This document shows positions 1 through 9,017 of a DNA stretch of 64,000 bases, in pieces. Numbering within the stretch: the first letter of the stretch is position 1; each line of letters opens with the position of its first letter. The position numbers were made by a program, and so were the translations under genes. Under the pieces are notes generated by a model. That model had not been told where the DNA came from. It did not search any database and worked only from the letters and a program-made list of their open reading frames with translations. The DNA comes from Trachipleistophora hominis (lineage: Eukaryota; Microsporidia; Pleistophoridae): contig JH993935.1 of the NCBI GenBank assembly GCA_000316135.1, positions 5,155 through 69,154 on the forward strand. Direction: 5' to 3'.

Positions 1-54
1 TCTATTTCTATTTAATTTCCACCATCCCCAAAAAAAAACAAAAAGCACACACAA

Positions 55-1452
55 ATGTCAAAACGCATCGAATACTTTCTCCCTCTCCATTCCACGATAA
101 CGGATCCATCCACCAACAAGTCATACACACTCACAAAATTTCTTGGCAAGGGTGCATTCGCACAGTGCTACGCTACAGACGATAATCTATGCCTTAAAAT
201 ACTGAAAAGATCGGAACTTACAAGCGATCGCTTACGCGAGAAATTAAGCACCGAGATATGCATACAGCGCAGTGTTACGCATCCTAACATTGTAAAACTG
301 CACAACACGTTCTCTACGGATGAGCACATCGTGCTCGTGATGGAGCTGTGCGATAGCACTCTGAGCGACCTTCTCAAGCAGAATAAGCGCATTAGAGAGA
401 GCCACACGCGAACGTTCTTGAGGCAGATTGTAAGTGCGATGGCGTATTTGCACAGCGTTAACGTTGTGCACAGGGATTTGAAGCTGAGCAACATTCTGCT
501 CAAGAACTTTACCGTAAAGGTTGCTGATTTTGGACTGTGTGCTTTAATAAACAACAAGAACAAGAGAACAACGGTGTGTGGTACGCCGAATTACATTGCA
601 CCTGAGATAATCAACAAGGTGGCGTATTCATTTGAATGTGATCTGTGGTCGCTCGGCGTGATGGTGTATACGATGCTTGTAGGCACCCCGCCTTTTCAGA
701 AAAAAACGGCCAAGGAGATCTACAACACCATCAAACGAAACGAATACAAAATACCGGAGAATACGTTGATCAGCGAGGAGGCTAAGGACCTTATACAGCG
801 GCTGCTGATCACCGATCCGCACAAGAGGCTCTCTCTGAAGGAGATAGAAAAGCACCCGTTCTTCAATAAGAAGGAGAGTCTCATCAACGTAGTTCTTAAT
901 AATTTACGTGCAGGCACCGTCTCCTTAGTGGGTGGTGAGCATGGCAGCCATGCAGATCTCTCTACAGGCCGGTCCAGCAGTACGCCGGCAGACACCGTGA
1001 TATTTTGTATTTATCTTTCCAAGCTGAACGGCCTCGGCTACAAAATGCGCAGCAACAGGCACGGCATATACTTCTGTAACGGTGACAGTGCGATACGAAA
1101 GAGCACCACCACCTTTGTGTTTATAACGGCATCGATAGAGAACAACAAGAAGGTGCTCAGGAAAGAGGAGTATGCGATGGAGAGCATTCCTGAGCGGTAC
1201 AGGGACTATTACGAGCGGTTGGTGTATTTTATAAGGAATTTCTATCCTGAAGAACAAATCAACGAGTACCAGTTTACGTTTGTTGTGCGAGTGAGAAGAA
1301 CCAAGTCAGGGTATCTCATGGGCCTGTGGAACAATTCGTTGGTATTTTCTGTTGGCAACGGCGTTGTCGTAGTGTGGGAAGGAAAATACGTTGAGTGTAT
1401 TAATTGTGAGTACGGCAGCGTAAGAGATAAATTGATAGAAGCCCTGGAGTGA
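55..1452 (+). CDS. Polo-like Ser/Thr protein kinase
   Basis: This is a 465-residue mitotic kinase of the Polo (Cdc5/PLK1) family, which phosphorylates spindle-pole, APC and cytokinesis substrates. The kinase domain covers about residues 25-270. Visible landmarks are the Polo-typical glycine loop GKGAFA (31-36), the ATP lysine in LCLKI (K48), HRDLK (139-143), DFG (158-160) and the activation segment TTVCGTPNYIAPE, where T173 aligns with PLK1 T210. After a short linker, residues about 317-360 (LNGLGYKMRSNRHGIYF) resemble the first polo box, and the last 60 residues may form a diverged second one. At 465 residues it is shorter than animal or yeast relatives. The ATG at 55 follows a CCCC run by about 25 nt. 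PLK1/Cdc5 type is more likely than PLK4, based on the kinase domain. Confidence 0.9.
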   Translation: MSKRIEYFLPLHSTITDPSTNKSYTLTKFLGKGAFAQCYATDDNLCLKILKRSELTSDRLREKLSTEICIQRSVTHPNIVKLHNTFSTDEHIVLVMELCDSTLSDLLKQNKRIRESHTRTFLRQIVSAMAYLHSVNVVHRDLKLSNILLKNFTVKVADFGLCALINNKNKRTTVCGTPNYIAPEIINKVAYSFECDLWSLGVMVYTMLVGTPPFQKKTAKEIYNTIKRNEYKIPENTLISEEAKDLIQRLLITDPHKRLSLKEIEKHPFFNKKESLINVVLNNLRAGTVSLVGGEHGSHADLSTGRSSSTPADTVIFCIYLSKLNGLGYKMRSNRHGIYFCNGDSAIRKSTTTFVFITASIENNKKVLRKEEYAMESIPERYRDYYERLVYFIRNFYPEEQINEYQFTFVVRVRRTKSGYLMGLWNNSLVFSVGNGVVVVWEGKYVECINCEYGSVRDKLIEALE

Positions 1453-2350
1453 TACGAGCAGGTAGTTTACTGCAATGCTAAATAAATACATTTTACAGAG
1501 CATATGATGGTATGTAGATTGTTATTACTACAATATTAGTGTTAATACCACCATTACAATCTCTTACTTCAATCTCTTACTACAATCTCTCCCATTACAA
1601 TCTCTTACTACAATCTCTTCTATTACCATTCTATTCCTAATCAATTATCTTCCTATTAATTAAGCAGTAATAAATCCTTTTCTTATTCCTTAGCATTATT
1701 TTCTTAATTGTTGTACTTTTTAACATCAACAGTACGTTAAACCAGTACAAACTTGTTTTAATAATTCACCACTAATTAAATGCATTAATAAATTAAATTG
1801 TGATTAATTATGCAATGATAGTTAATGTAGTAATTTATAATTAATGTAATGTTTTATTAATGATTTAGATTAACTATTCATTAATAATTTATATTAATTA
1901 GCATTACTATACCTTACTCTAATTCCTTATCAAATACTTATAACCATAATTAATTATTAATGATACAATATATTTCATTACATCTACTTTATTATTTCAT
2001 TACATCTATTTTATTATTTTAATACTCTACTTTATTATACTGCTTAATTCTTTTGGCCCCCTTACGTGATTACTCCAACCAATCCTCTACCTTACTTAAT
2101 TACTACACTCAATTCTAGTCTTTAATTACTACACTCAGTCCTAGCCTTCTTACTTAGTTACTACACCCAATCCTAGTCTTTAATTACTCCATTAAATCCT
2201 CTAACCTTACTTAATTACTCCACCCAATCCTCTACCTTACTTAGTTACTACACCCAATCCTAGTCTTTAATTACTCCATTAAATCCTCTACCTTACTTAA
2301 TTATCTTCCTCATCAACACCCCTTATTTACAAATTTTATTGCACCCCTTC
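1453..2350. repeat. AT/pyrimidine-rich spacer with a degenerate tandem repeat
   Basis: There is no gene here. The first part, about 1550-1620, repeats CTCTTACTACAATCTC. From about 2060 to 2310 a 30-60 bp unit built from CCTTACTTAATTACT and ACACCCAATCCTAGTCTTT recurs about five times with small changes, ending just upstream of the AGM1 start. The middle is plain AT-rich sequence. Confidence 0.75.
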
Positions 2351-3898
2351 ATGGACATAAAATCCTTCCTAACAAAGAACCTTCCACCCACCCTAAAAAA
2401 GCCCCCAACAACTCTGCACTACGGTACATCAGGTTACCGTGATCTTCCCTCCAAACTGCCAATATCACGTACCACCCTATGCGCATACATGCGCTCATCA
2501 ACCCTTGCAGGCAAATACATAGGCATTCTACTCACTGCCAGCCATAATGACGCACGTGATAACGGCATTAAATTGGTGGATCACAACGGTGAAATGTTTG
2601 ATCGCACGTGGGAGGGTGTGGTGGACAAAATTGTAAACTGTGAGGACAATGCGTTCTACAGTGAGCTGAACAAGGTGCACCGTAATTACGGCAATTTTAG
2701 ACGGTTTGGTGATGGACCAAAAGCAAATATTATTGTTGGAAGGGATACGCGGGAGAGTGGAGTAAAGTTGGTGGAGGAGATTGTGGCGTTGATGGGACAT
2801 TTTAACTGCTCAGTGGTTGATTATGGTGTGGTAAGTACGCCACAGATGCATTACTTGGTGGCACAGAGCAACAGGCTAAACATGGTGATGGATAAGGAGA
2901 GGTATTTTGATATGTTCATCGATTTTATACGATTTGCTGATCTGCGGGAGAAGGTGAATGTGGACACGTCTAACGGTGTGGCTGGATACGTGCTCTCGAG
3001 CATTAATGAACGGCTGAGTGCCATGGGGTACTTTGACCAACACGGGGACGGTGAGGATGAGCAGGTGCTGTTCGTTATCACGAACAAAGACGGCGAGGTA
3101 AACGATCGGTGCGGTGCGCAGTACATCCAGTACGAGAAGCAGGTGCCCTACCATCTTGAGAATGCGAAGGGCTTGTACGCGTCTTTTGATGGTGATATGG
3201 ATCGGTTCATCTACTTTACGGTGAACGGTACGCTCACATACATTGATGGTGACAGACAGGCCAACATTCTGGTAAAGTACTTGAGTGAGAAGGTGAGCTG
3301 TAAAATAGGATGCGTGCTCAGCGACTACAGCAACAGCGCGGCGGTGAATGAGATTAGCAAATACTGTGAGGCTGTCAGGGCTAGAACAGGCATAAAGAAC
3401 TTCATCAAAAAGAGCAAAGAGTACGACATAGGCGTATACAACGAGCCGAACGGACACGGTGGCATATTCTTTAGCAAGGAGGAAATGGGCGATGAAGAGA
3501 TCAACAACATCATAAAAATGTACAGGGAGAGCATTGCAGATCCCCTGGCAAACTTTCTTCTGCTTGAGTACCTGCGCAAGACACGACCGGCTCTTTTCGA
3601 GGAAACGTACGTTCCGTTCCCTTCCAGAATGTTGCAGGTCTGTGTTGTCGATCCAACGGTGGTTGTTAACTCGGAGAGCCTTGATGTGGTAGAACCCGTT
3701 GCTCTTAGGAACGTAATCAGCAACGTCATGAAGAACGGGAAGGGCAAAGTCTTCGTACGGCCCTCCGGAACAGAAAATGTTATACGCATCTTCTGTGAGG
3801 CAAAAGAGAACGTGGATGTTATGTGTCTTACCATAGCACAGGCTGTCTACGATCTTTGTGGTGGAGTGGGCAAGCACCCGGAAATTAGCTATGTTTGA
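2351..3898 (+). CDS. phosphoacetylglucosamine mutase (AGM1)
   Basis: The protein has 515 residues and converts GlcNAc-6-phosphate to GlcNAc-1-phosphate, the step before UDP-GlcNAc. It therefore feeds chitin synthesis for the spore wall, GPI anchors and glycosylation. Family signatures are complete: the phosphoserine loop TASHN (S64), the metal loop DGDMDR (280-285) and the C-terminal phosphate-binding loop FVRPSGTEN (R470 onward). The architecture is that of eukaryotic AGM1/PCM1 rather than bacterial GlmM. I start at ATG 2351 (MDIKSF), which directly follows CACCCCTTC. An in-frame TTG four codons upstream is not a likely start. The gene stands alone, with repeats upstream and a desert downstream. 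Confidence 0.93.
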   Translation: MDIKSFLTKNLPPTLKKPPTTLHYGTSGYRDLPSKLPISRTTLCAYMRSSTLAGKYIGILLTASHNDARDNGIKLVDHNGEMFDRTWEGVVDKIVNCEDNAFYSELNKVHRNYGNFRRFGDGPKANIIVGRDTRESGVKLVEEIVALMGHFNCSVVDYGVVSTPQMHYLVAQSNRLNMVMDKERYFDMFIDFIRFADLREKVNVDTSNGVAGYVLSSINERLSAMGYFDQHGDGEDEQVLFVITNKDGEVNDRCGAQYIQYEKQVPYHLENAKGLYASFDGDMDRFIYFTVNGTLTYIDGDRQANILVKYLSEKVSCKIGCVLSDYSNSAAVNEISKYCEAVRARTGIKNFIKKSKEYDIGVYNEPNGHGGIFFSKEEMGDEEINNIIKMYRESIADPLANFLLLEYLRKTRPALFEETYVPFPSRMLQVCVVDPTVVVNSESLDVVEPVALRNVISNVMKNGKGKVFVRPSGTENVIRIFCEAKENVDVMCLTIAQAVYDLCGGVGKHPEISYV

Positions 3899-4194
3899 TA
3901 AAATTCCTTACTGGTTTAGGATTTGTTGCCTTGTTACGTTTTGTATTGCAAACCGTTCATTTTCATTATGTAGCAACGCGGGTTATTTATGTATGACAGG
4001 CTGTTTGGGCACGCTGAGACTAGCTGCGTTATCCTGTTGTACAACGGAAGTTTTGGTTTGAGCAAGTTTGTTGATATTTCCTTAATTGTCCTCAATCTTT
4101 ATTTTTATCATCCAATTCATTCACTCCAGCATTTTTCAATGAAGGTTTAACGAATACGTCAGCGTTGATATTTTCTCTAATATCTTTGATAAAA

Positions 4195-4355
4195 GATTTC
4201 TGAGTGAGTTTCGCAAGATGAGAATTGCATAACAACGTATAACTTTCTATTTACTACTTAAAGGCTAAATGATGTTTTTGATTTTTTTCTTGAATTGACC
4301 AATCAGCTTGCGAGTTGTCTTTTTATTATGATGAATGATGGTGCATACTTTTCAT
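4195..4355 (+). repeat. dispersed repeat family E, copy 1
   Basis: Shares motifs such as TTGACCAATCAGCTTGC and GCATAACAACGTATAACT, in the same order and spacing, with copies at about 8275-8400 and 13990-14150. Shorter matches to ACCAATC occur near 26140 and 50125. The family has no coding capacity that I can see; it may be a non-autonomous mobile element or the tail of a decayed one. Confidence 0.6.
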
Positions 4356-4500
4356 TTATTTCTTATCACCAATCATTGTCTATAACAATTCAGTACGTTC
4401 CCATTTAATTTTATGGCTAAGCTCGTATTTTATTTGCGGTGACTAATATTGTAGTGGTCCCTAGTTTTCCTCCAAAAAGGAACTTATAAGGAAACGACGG

Positions 4501-4748
4501 ATGGTCCCACAAATGGATTCGTGCAGAGATATCACAGAGATGATCCACATCCCCGCGACAGCCAAAAGGCCTTTCAGTCACCCCGAGGTGATTCATACTC
4601 GCGTTTCCACCCTCACAACCGTGGTTCCTACTCCTCATCTCAAACAAGGAACATTCCTTGTTCTAATTATAATAAATCCATCTTAGTACATTATCTAAGT
4701 GGTAGGTCCAGGGGCTACCGGGCCTCTGCAATATCTTTCCTTCTTTAA
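4501..4748 (+). mobile_element. possible gag-like retrotransposon relic
   Basis: This GC-richer island stands out from its AT-rich surroundings. The frame from 4521 reads as an Arg/Ser/Asp/Gly-rich stretch (DDPHPRDSQKAF, HNRGSYSSSQTRN) followed by CSNYNKS, reminiscent of the basic tail and a degraded zinc knuckle of an LTR-retrotransposon gag. No pol frame, LTR or target duplication was found, so the identification is tentative. A plain chance open frame in a GC-rich patch is the alternative. Confidence 0.25.
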
Positions 4749-5116
4749 CAAATAAAACGCTAATTATACAACTAATAATTCTTTCTTTTATATGCTATAA
4801 TTAACCATTTATGCATGATACGTTCATAGTACGTAGTTATATCGATAACTCGTTCTGGTCACAATGTTTACGAATTATGCCTAATATGACCCTAATATTT
4901 CTTTTTTATCCCCTTTCATGTCTTTGTATGCTGTTCATGCATAATCAATGCTATATTTATTTATTTTGACAATCTAATAATTGTTATGAGGTGCATAGAA
5001 AATAAATTATTAACTTGTAAATAATTTTTACAACAACAATTGATGCATGATCATTAATTTATGGCATAAACTGTTCTTATTAAAATTTTATTCTTATTTT
5101 TAATTTTTATTACTTA

Positions 5117-5245
5117 TGATGAATGTGATATAAATGTAGGTTAGTTTATGATGAATGTGGTTAAATGTAGGTTGGTTTATGATGAATGTGATTAAATGTA
5201 GGTTGTTTTATGATGAATGTGATATAAATGTATGTTAATTTACGC
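5117..5245 (+). repeat. tandem repeat, about 32-bp unit x4
   Basis: Four successive units are based on TTTATGATGAATGTGATTAA followed by ATGTAGGTTGG, with length differences of a few bases. The array is noncoding and lies in the middle of the spacer. Confidence 0.8.
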
Positions 5246-5832
5246 TTTAAATCTCTATCTTGCTAACTAAACCTATTTCATAGTGTAAAATATAACTTTT
5301 AGTGTACTATGATATAAAAAGATAAATATGGATTGATTATCGTACATTAACTGAATGTAAAATGATCATCAAACATGAATTGCTGGACAAACAATAATAA
5401 CCAAGCAAGGTAGGCCAATAAATGAACACTGATTAGGTAACATTAATACTAAGTACGTTTAAATTGTAAATATACGCCGTTAATAATTAACAGTAATTAT
5501 TAGATGATGTAAATTGGCACATCAATTAAAAATAAAACATTTTATGCGCATAACCATGATAATAATTCCATCATCACATCCTTAAACGATTCTTTATCCC
5601 TTTTTACAATACTATGCCATGCTAATATTTAGTGCAAGAGCCTTTTATTCTAGGGTAGTATATGGAATATACTATTTCATAAAATAAATGATATAACGAA
5701 AAGAAATAGTAACACGTGGTGTACGTGAACTATAAGAATATTTTATTCTAATATATATAAGAATATAATATTTTTTAGATTATTTGTTCAAAAGGCATAG
5801 TGTACTTTTCTAACACACATTAAATTTCTTGA

Positions 5833-5893
5833 TATTGGGCCAATCTCCTCTATTTAATCATTTAAATATTGTTATTACAACATGCATACGATT
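5833..5893 (+). mobile_element. truncated copy of the 76-bp MITE
   Basis: ATTGGGCCAATCTCCTCTAT and the following TTTAATCA...ACAACATGCAT match the elements at 26197-26273 and 57241-57316. The terminal GTTGGC has decayed to ATTGG, but the 5' hairpin is still self-complementary (ATTGG/CCAAT). Confidence 0.5.
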
Positions 5894-6258
5894 GATGAGC
5901 TTAACGCTAAAAACAAAATAAATATATTTCTTTATGATGATCTGTGCAATAGTACACACATCTACGACAGCTAACGAATAGCTGCAAACGACTAAGGTGT
6001 TCACCTTTATTTGCTATGTGATCACTTCATATATAAAGAAACTCATAATCCTATAACAATATGCTCAACATGCAACCAGGAGAATGCATGTGTGAGGTAT
6101 TAAAGACGGAAAACAAACTTTTTAAAAAAACATGCTTAATAAGGGAACACATCCTTAAAAAATCAAAATACGCATATTTTAAGATTTTTTATCAACGCAT
6201 AACCAAAATACGTTCTAGAACGCGTAAACCTTTCTTCCACAAAACTATAAATAAACAT

Positions 6259-7110
6259 TTATTTCTTTGCTTTCTCAACAATCCTGCTCACCTTAATCTT
6301 TCCCTCAATTATACTCACCAAATACTTGTGCACATTATAATACCTCCCCGATGAATCAGAATGACTCTTAGCGTTGGCAAGATAAATGACCATTTCATCC
6401 TTGCCCCTCAGCTGGGCAATATCGTACGCAGCCTCAAAGGGAAACAATCTCTCGTACACCACGTTATCAACCTTTCTATGATTTGCATCAAGCTGAACGA
6501 ATTGTTTGGCGTATTTTGTGCGGTAGCTCGTACGCTTGGTGAGCAACCGATATTTATCCTTTAGATCACAGGGCCGCCTGCCCCTTTGGAAGTGTTCCTC
6601 GTACGCTTTGTGGATTTTCTTCCATCTGCCACAGCCAAACATTTGCACGCCCTTTCTTAGATACTCTATCTCTGTAGCAGACCAAAAGGTTCTTTCCTTT
6701 CGGCTGAAGAGGTATGAATGCGCAGGCATGACCGGCTGTGCATATGATGGTGGTACGGTAATGCCCTGTGGATTGATCTGGTACTTTCTGATGTAATCCT
6801 GCACAGCAAAGGAACACGCGGGCGCATCCATATTTTCAAAGTCGTATGCTTCTTCCGTCACTGCACCGGTGAATATCACCCGTTTTTCACGATCTGATGA
6901 GAAACCATCGTTATCATGGCCATCACCCCGCGTATCCGTTTGCTCTGATACATACGTATCCTCGGCACTTTCACTCGTCTGTGTTTCATCGTCATTCTCG
7001 TTATCCGTGTCAGTAGTTATCGGTTCTTTATCGGTGTTTTCTTTTTCTTCTTTTTCGTGTGTTTTTGTTGATGTTCTCTTTCGTGCTGTTATGTTTTTTT
7101 TATCTGTCAT
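6259..7110 (-). CDS. telobox Myb/SANT DNA-binding protein
   Basis: This 283-residue nuclear protein is likely a TRF/Tbf1-type telomere-repeat-binding factor. Residues 1-85 are a charged, disordered Asp/Glu/Thr-rich tail. Residues about 138-192 form one Myb repeat with W143, a second conserved tryptophan W163, and CDLKDKYRLL (181-190), which corresponds to the telobox signature VDLKDKWRxL that contacts TTAGGG-type DNA. The remaining C-terminus is unassigned. The ATG at 7110 is supported by the upstream box. A telomere-like AGGGTTAGAGGG box lies 8-23 nt before the start, so autoregulation is possible (inference). The upstream spacer is shared divergently with Urm1. Whether its main role is at telomeres or at promoters cannot be told from sequence. 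Confidence 0.75.
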   Translation of the reverse strand: MTDKKNITARKRTSTKTHEKEEKENTDKEPITTDTDNENDDETQTSESAEDTYVSEQTDTRGDGHDNDGFSSDREKRVIFTGAVTEEAYDFENMDAPACSFAVQDYIRKYQINPQGITVPPSYAQPVMPAHSYLFSRKERTFWSATEIEYLRKGVQMFGCGRWKKIHKAYEEHFQRGRRPCDLKDKYRLLTKRTSYRTKYAKQFVQLDANHRKVDNVVYERLFPFEAAYDIAQLRGKDEMVIYLANAKSHSDSSGRYYNVHKYLVSIIEGKIKVSRIVEKAKK

Positions 7111-7117
7111 TTATTGT

Positions 7118-7133
7118 AGAGGGTTAGAGGGTG
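7118..7133 (-). promoter_or_regulatory. telomere-like box upstream of the Myb gene
   Basis: On the coding strand this reads CACCCTCTAACCCTCT, 8-23 nt before the ATG. The same core ACCCTCTAACCCT occurs before EFL1 (20076-20090), and related CTAACCCT repeats precede the CID gene (16186-16415). The sequence is compatible with the target class of telobox Myb proteins (inference). Confidence 0.5.
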
Positions 7134-7203
7134 ATACCGTTTTTAAGCGTAGCGTAGGGCATAATTGCTAACAATAGGGGTGTAAATGGTTAGAGCATGC
7201 CAT

Positions 7204-7500
7204 TTATTGTAATATTAGTAAGTAATCGTATGTTACTCACCATGGTATTAGTAACCAATACTAACAATCAATAGATTAGTAAGTGATAGTATGTTACTTA
7301 CCATGGTATTAGTAAATAGTAATAATTATTGTACTATCGTATTACTAATACTAACAATCAATAGATTAGTAAGTGATAGTATGTTACTTACCATGGTATT
7401 AGTAAATAGTAATAATTATTGTACTATCGTATTACTAATACTAACAATCAATAGACCAATAAACAATACTAGCAATCAATAGATTAGTAAATAACAATAC
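7204..7500. repeat. 90-bp tandem repeat between Myb and Urm1 genes
   Basis: Two essentially identical 90-bp units begin at 7271 and 7361 with ATAGATTAGTAAGTGATAGT and contain TTACTTACCATGGTATTAGT. They are flanked by shortened, diverged copies on both sides (7204-7270 and 7451-7500). An apparent open frame of 63 codons through the array simply translates the repeat twice and is not a gene. Confidence 0.9.
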
Positions 7501-7626
7501 TAATACTATAATAATACACCTATTGGAAATTATAAAGCAAAATAATACGTACAAATACAACACATTCATCTAATGCATCTCTCTCAACATTAACCATTTA
7601 TTACCATCATTATTGTTTAGTACCCC

Positions 7627-7887
7627 ATGAAAATTATTTTCCAAGGCGTTGATCCATCAAAGTTGCACCACCATACATTCACAATTACACCTAAGGCAGA
7701 GATAATCAACATACCTACTCTCTTAGAGTATCTTAATACGCATCATAATACACAACCATTTTTTAAAGACAATGTCTTGCCACCCGGCATGATGTGCATC
7801 ATTAACGGTGTAGACTCGTGCTGTGGGGATGGAAGTGTTAGTGCTGAGGATGAGATCGTATTTATTAATTCGTTGCACGGTGGATGA
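7627..7887 (+). CDS. URM1: ubiquitin-related modifier Urm1
   Basis: The 86-residue protein is a sulfur-carrier/ubiquitin-like protein. In other eukaryotes Urm1 is thiocarboxylated by Uba4, supplies sulfur for the 2-thio group at the wobble uridine of tRNA Lys, Glu and Gln, and can also modify proteins. The start MKIIFQG fits the first beta strand of the family. The region LPPGMMCIINGVDS matches the conserved 'RPGxxVLINxxD' segment. The protein ends exactly in LHGG, the C-terminal diglycine that must be exposed. Length is slightly below the usual 95-100. CCCC sits directly before the ATG at 7627. No Uba4, Ncs2 or Ncs6 gene is in the window. MoaD/ThiS-like identity is less likely because of the LHGG ending. 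Confidence 0.88.
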   Translation: MKIIFQGVDPSKLHHHTFTITPKAEIINIPTLLEYLNTHHNTQPFFKDNVLPPGMMCIINGVDSCCGDGSVSAEDEIVFINSLHGG

Positions 7888-8540
7888 AAGCATTGCTATT
7901 AAGTGTGGTTGAGTAGGTAAATTTGGTATGAGAGGATAGTAATTACTGGTTTTTTATCAAAAATAGTTTTTATAGTAATTAACGTGTGTCTATTTTACTG
8001 ATAATAAGAACAATGTTTTAACATTCTCTTAATAGAGAGAGATGTTTTGGATAAGATCTTAGGATCCTTTAACATTCTTTTAGTGAAGAAATAGCTACGC
8101 TATCCAGTTTATAAAACAAAAGAATGAATCGTTATCTCTCAATACGCTGATCATTATCACCTAGTTTAATCTTAATTTATTTATAGTGTTCTTAACACCT
8201 GTGCTTTTCTTCGGGGGGTTAGAAAATATTAATTTGCTGCTGAGATCAAAGATTTCTAAATTATATTCCGTATAGGATTGTTGAATGAGTTTTTGAAGAT
8301 GGGAATTACATAACAATGTATAACTCATCAGTAGTAATGAAAAGATGAAATAATATTTTTGGTTTTTCTTTAACTCTCAGCTTAATTGTCTTTTCTTTAA
8401 CTCTCATCTTGTTATAACTAACTAACTAACCAACTAACTTAATTGTCTTTTATTTAACTCTCATCTTGTTATAACTAACTAACTTAGTTGTCTTTTCATT
8501 ATGATAATTACAATTCTCAACATTTAATTAGTAACCTGCT
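7888..8540. other. spacer with family E repeat and a 57-bp duplication
   Basis: No gene. A copy of dispersed repeat E runs from about 8275 to 8400 (ATGAGTTTTTGAAGATG, ACATAACAATGTATAACT). It is followed at about 8387-8500 by a tandem duplication of a 57-bp unit containing TTAACTCTCATCTTGTTATA and a short CTAA run. Confidence 0.65.
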
Positions 8541-9017
8541 TTATTTACCTTTCCCTTTCAGCATATCAGTCATCCATCGCAAAGCCTCATCCACACCCTT
8601 CCACTCCTCAACATTACACACAGCAACCTTAACCCTATCACCCCAGTCCTTCACACCATCAACAACACAATCCCCAATATTTCTCGTATTGCACATCACC
8701 AGCACAACATGCCGTTCCATCCTATCCACCACCAACCTATCCAAATCCAACTTATCATCATCCACATTAACAACAAACACCACACCATCACTAAACCGCA
8801 TATTAAGTGTCCATAGCTCTTTATCATGACACTCAACATTACACAAGCTCACTTTCAAAGAGTTTAGCGTTGTGAGAGTCTCGAGATGGCGGGCGTGTGT
8901 ATTGCGTCCTTTTGTACTTTTGGTTAGGCGGGTGTATATCATGTTTGTACCTTTTGTGTCTGGGCCTAGCAGTGTTATTCGGGCCCTGCTTTGCTTGGTG
9001 CAACACTGGATTGACAT
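8541..9017 (-). CDS. degenerate Arf-like small GTPase
   Basis: The 158-residue protein can be laid over the Arf/Arl fold along its whole length: a start 14 residues before the P-loop, LLGPDTKGTNMI at the P-loop, the switch region LKVSLCNVECHDKELW where Arfs have VWDVGGQ, the core strand DGVVFVVNVDD, VVLVMCNTRN where NKxD should be, and a final helix EALRWMTDML. The key residues are gone: no GK[ST] lysine, no DxGGQ, no NKxD aspartate. It therefore probably cannot bind or hydrolyse GTP normally. I use the ATG at 9017, which follows ACCCCTC and gives Arf-like spacing; an in-frame ATG at 9131 would add 38 unlike residues. A decaying gene is the main alternative to a functional pseudo-GTPase, but the frame is intact. 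Confidence 0.6.
   Translation of the reverse strand: MSIQCCTKQSRARITLLGPDTKGTNMIYTRLTKSTKGRNTHARHLETLTTLNSLKVSLCNVECHDKELWTLNMRFSDGVVFVVNVDDDKLDLDRLVVDRMERHVVLVMCNTRNIGDCVVDGVKDWGDRVKVAVCNVEEWKGVDEALRWMTDMLKGKGK

Larger units (their letters stand above)
3899..6258. other. gene-free spacer, 2.4 kb
   Basis: No convincing intact gene lies here. The spacer holds a copy of dispersed repeat E (about 4195-4355), a GC-richer transposon-like relic (4501-4748), a tandem repeat (5117-5245) and a truncated copy of the 76-bp MITE (about 5833-5893). The rest is AT-rich with no structure I can name. Confidence 0.7.

Noticed and set aside
2876..3877. 333-codon reverse frame opposite AGM1
   Set aside because: It is entirely antisense to a gene with intact catalytic motifs; long antisense frames arise from the codon bias of the sense gene.
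6061..6354. 97-codon frame on the plus strand
   Set aside because: Its 3' third is antisense to the well-supported Myb gene, the product is Lys/Phe/Ile-rich as expected from AT-rich DNA, and no CCC or TATA signal precedes it.
7291..7482. 63-codon frame with an internal 30-residue repeat
   Set aside because: It only translates the 90-bp noncoding tandem repeat.
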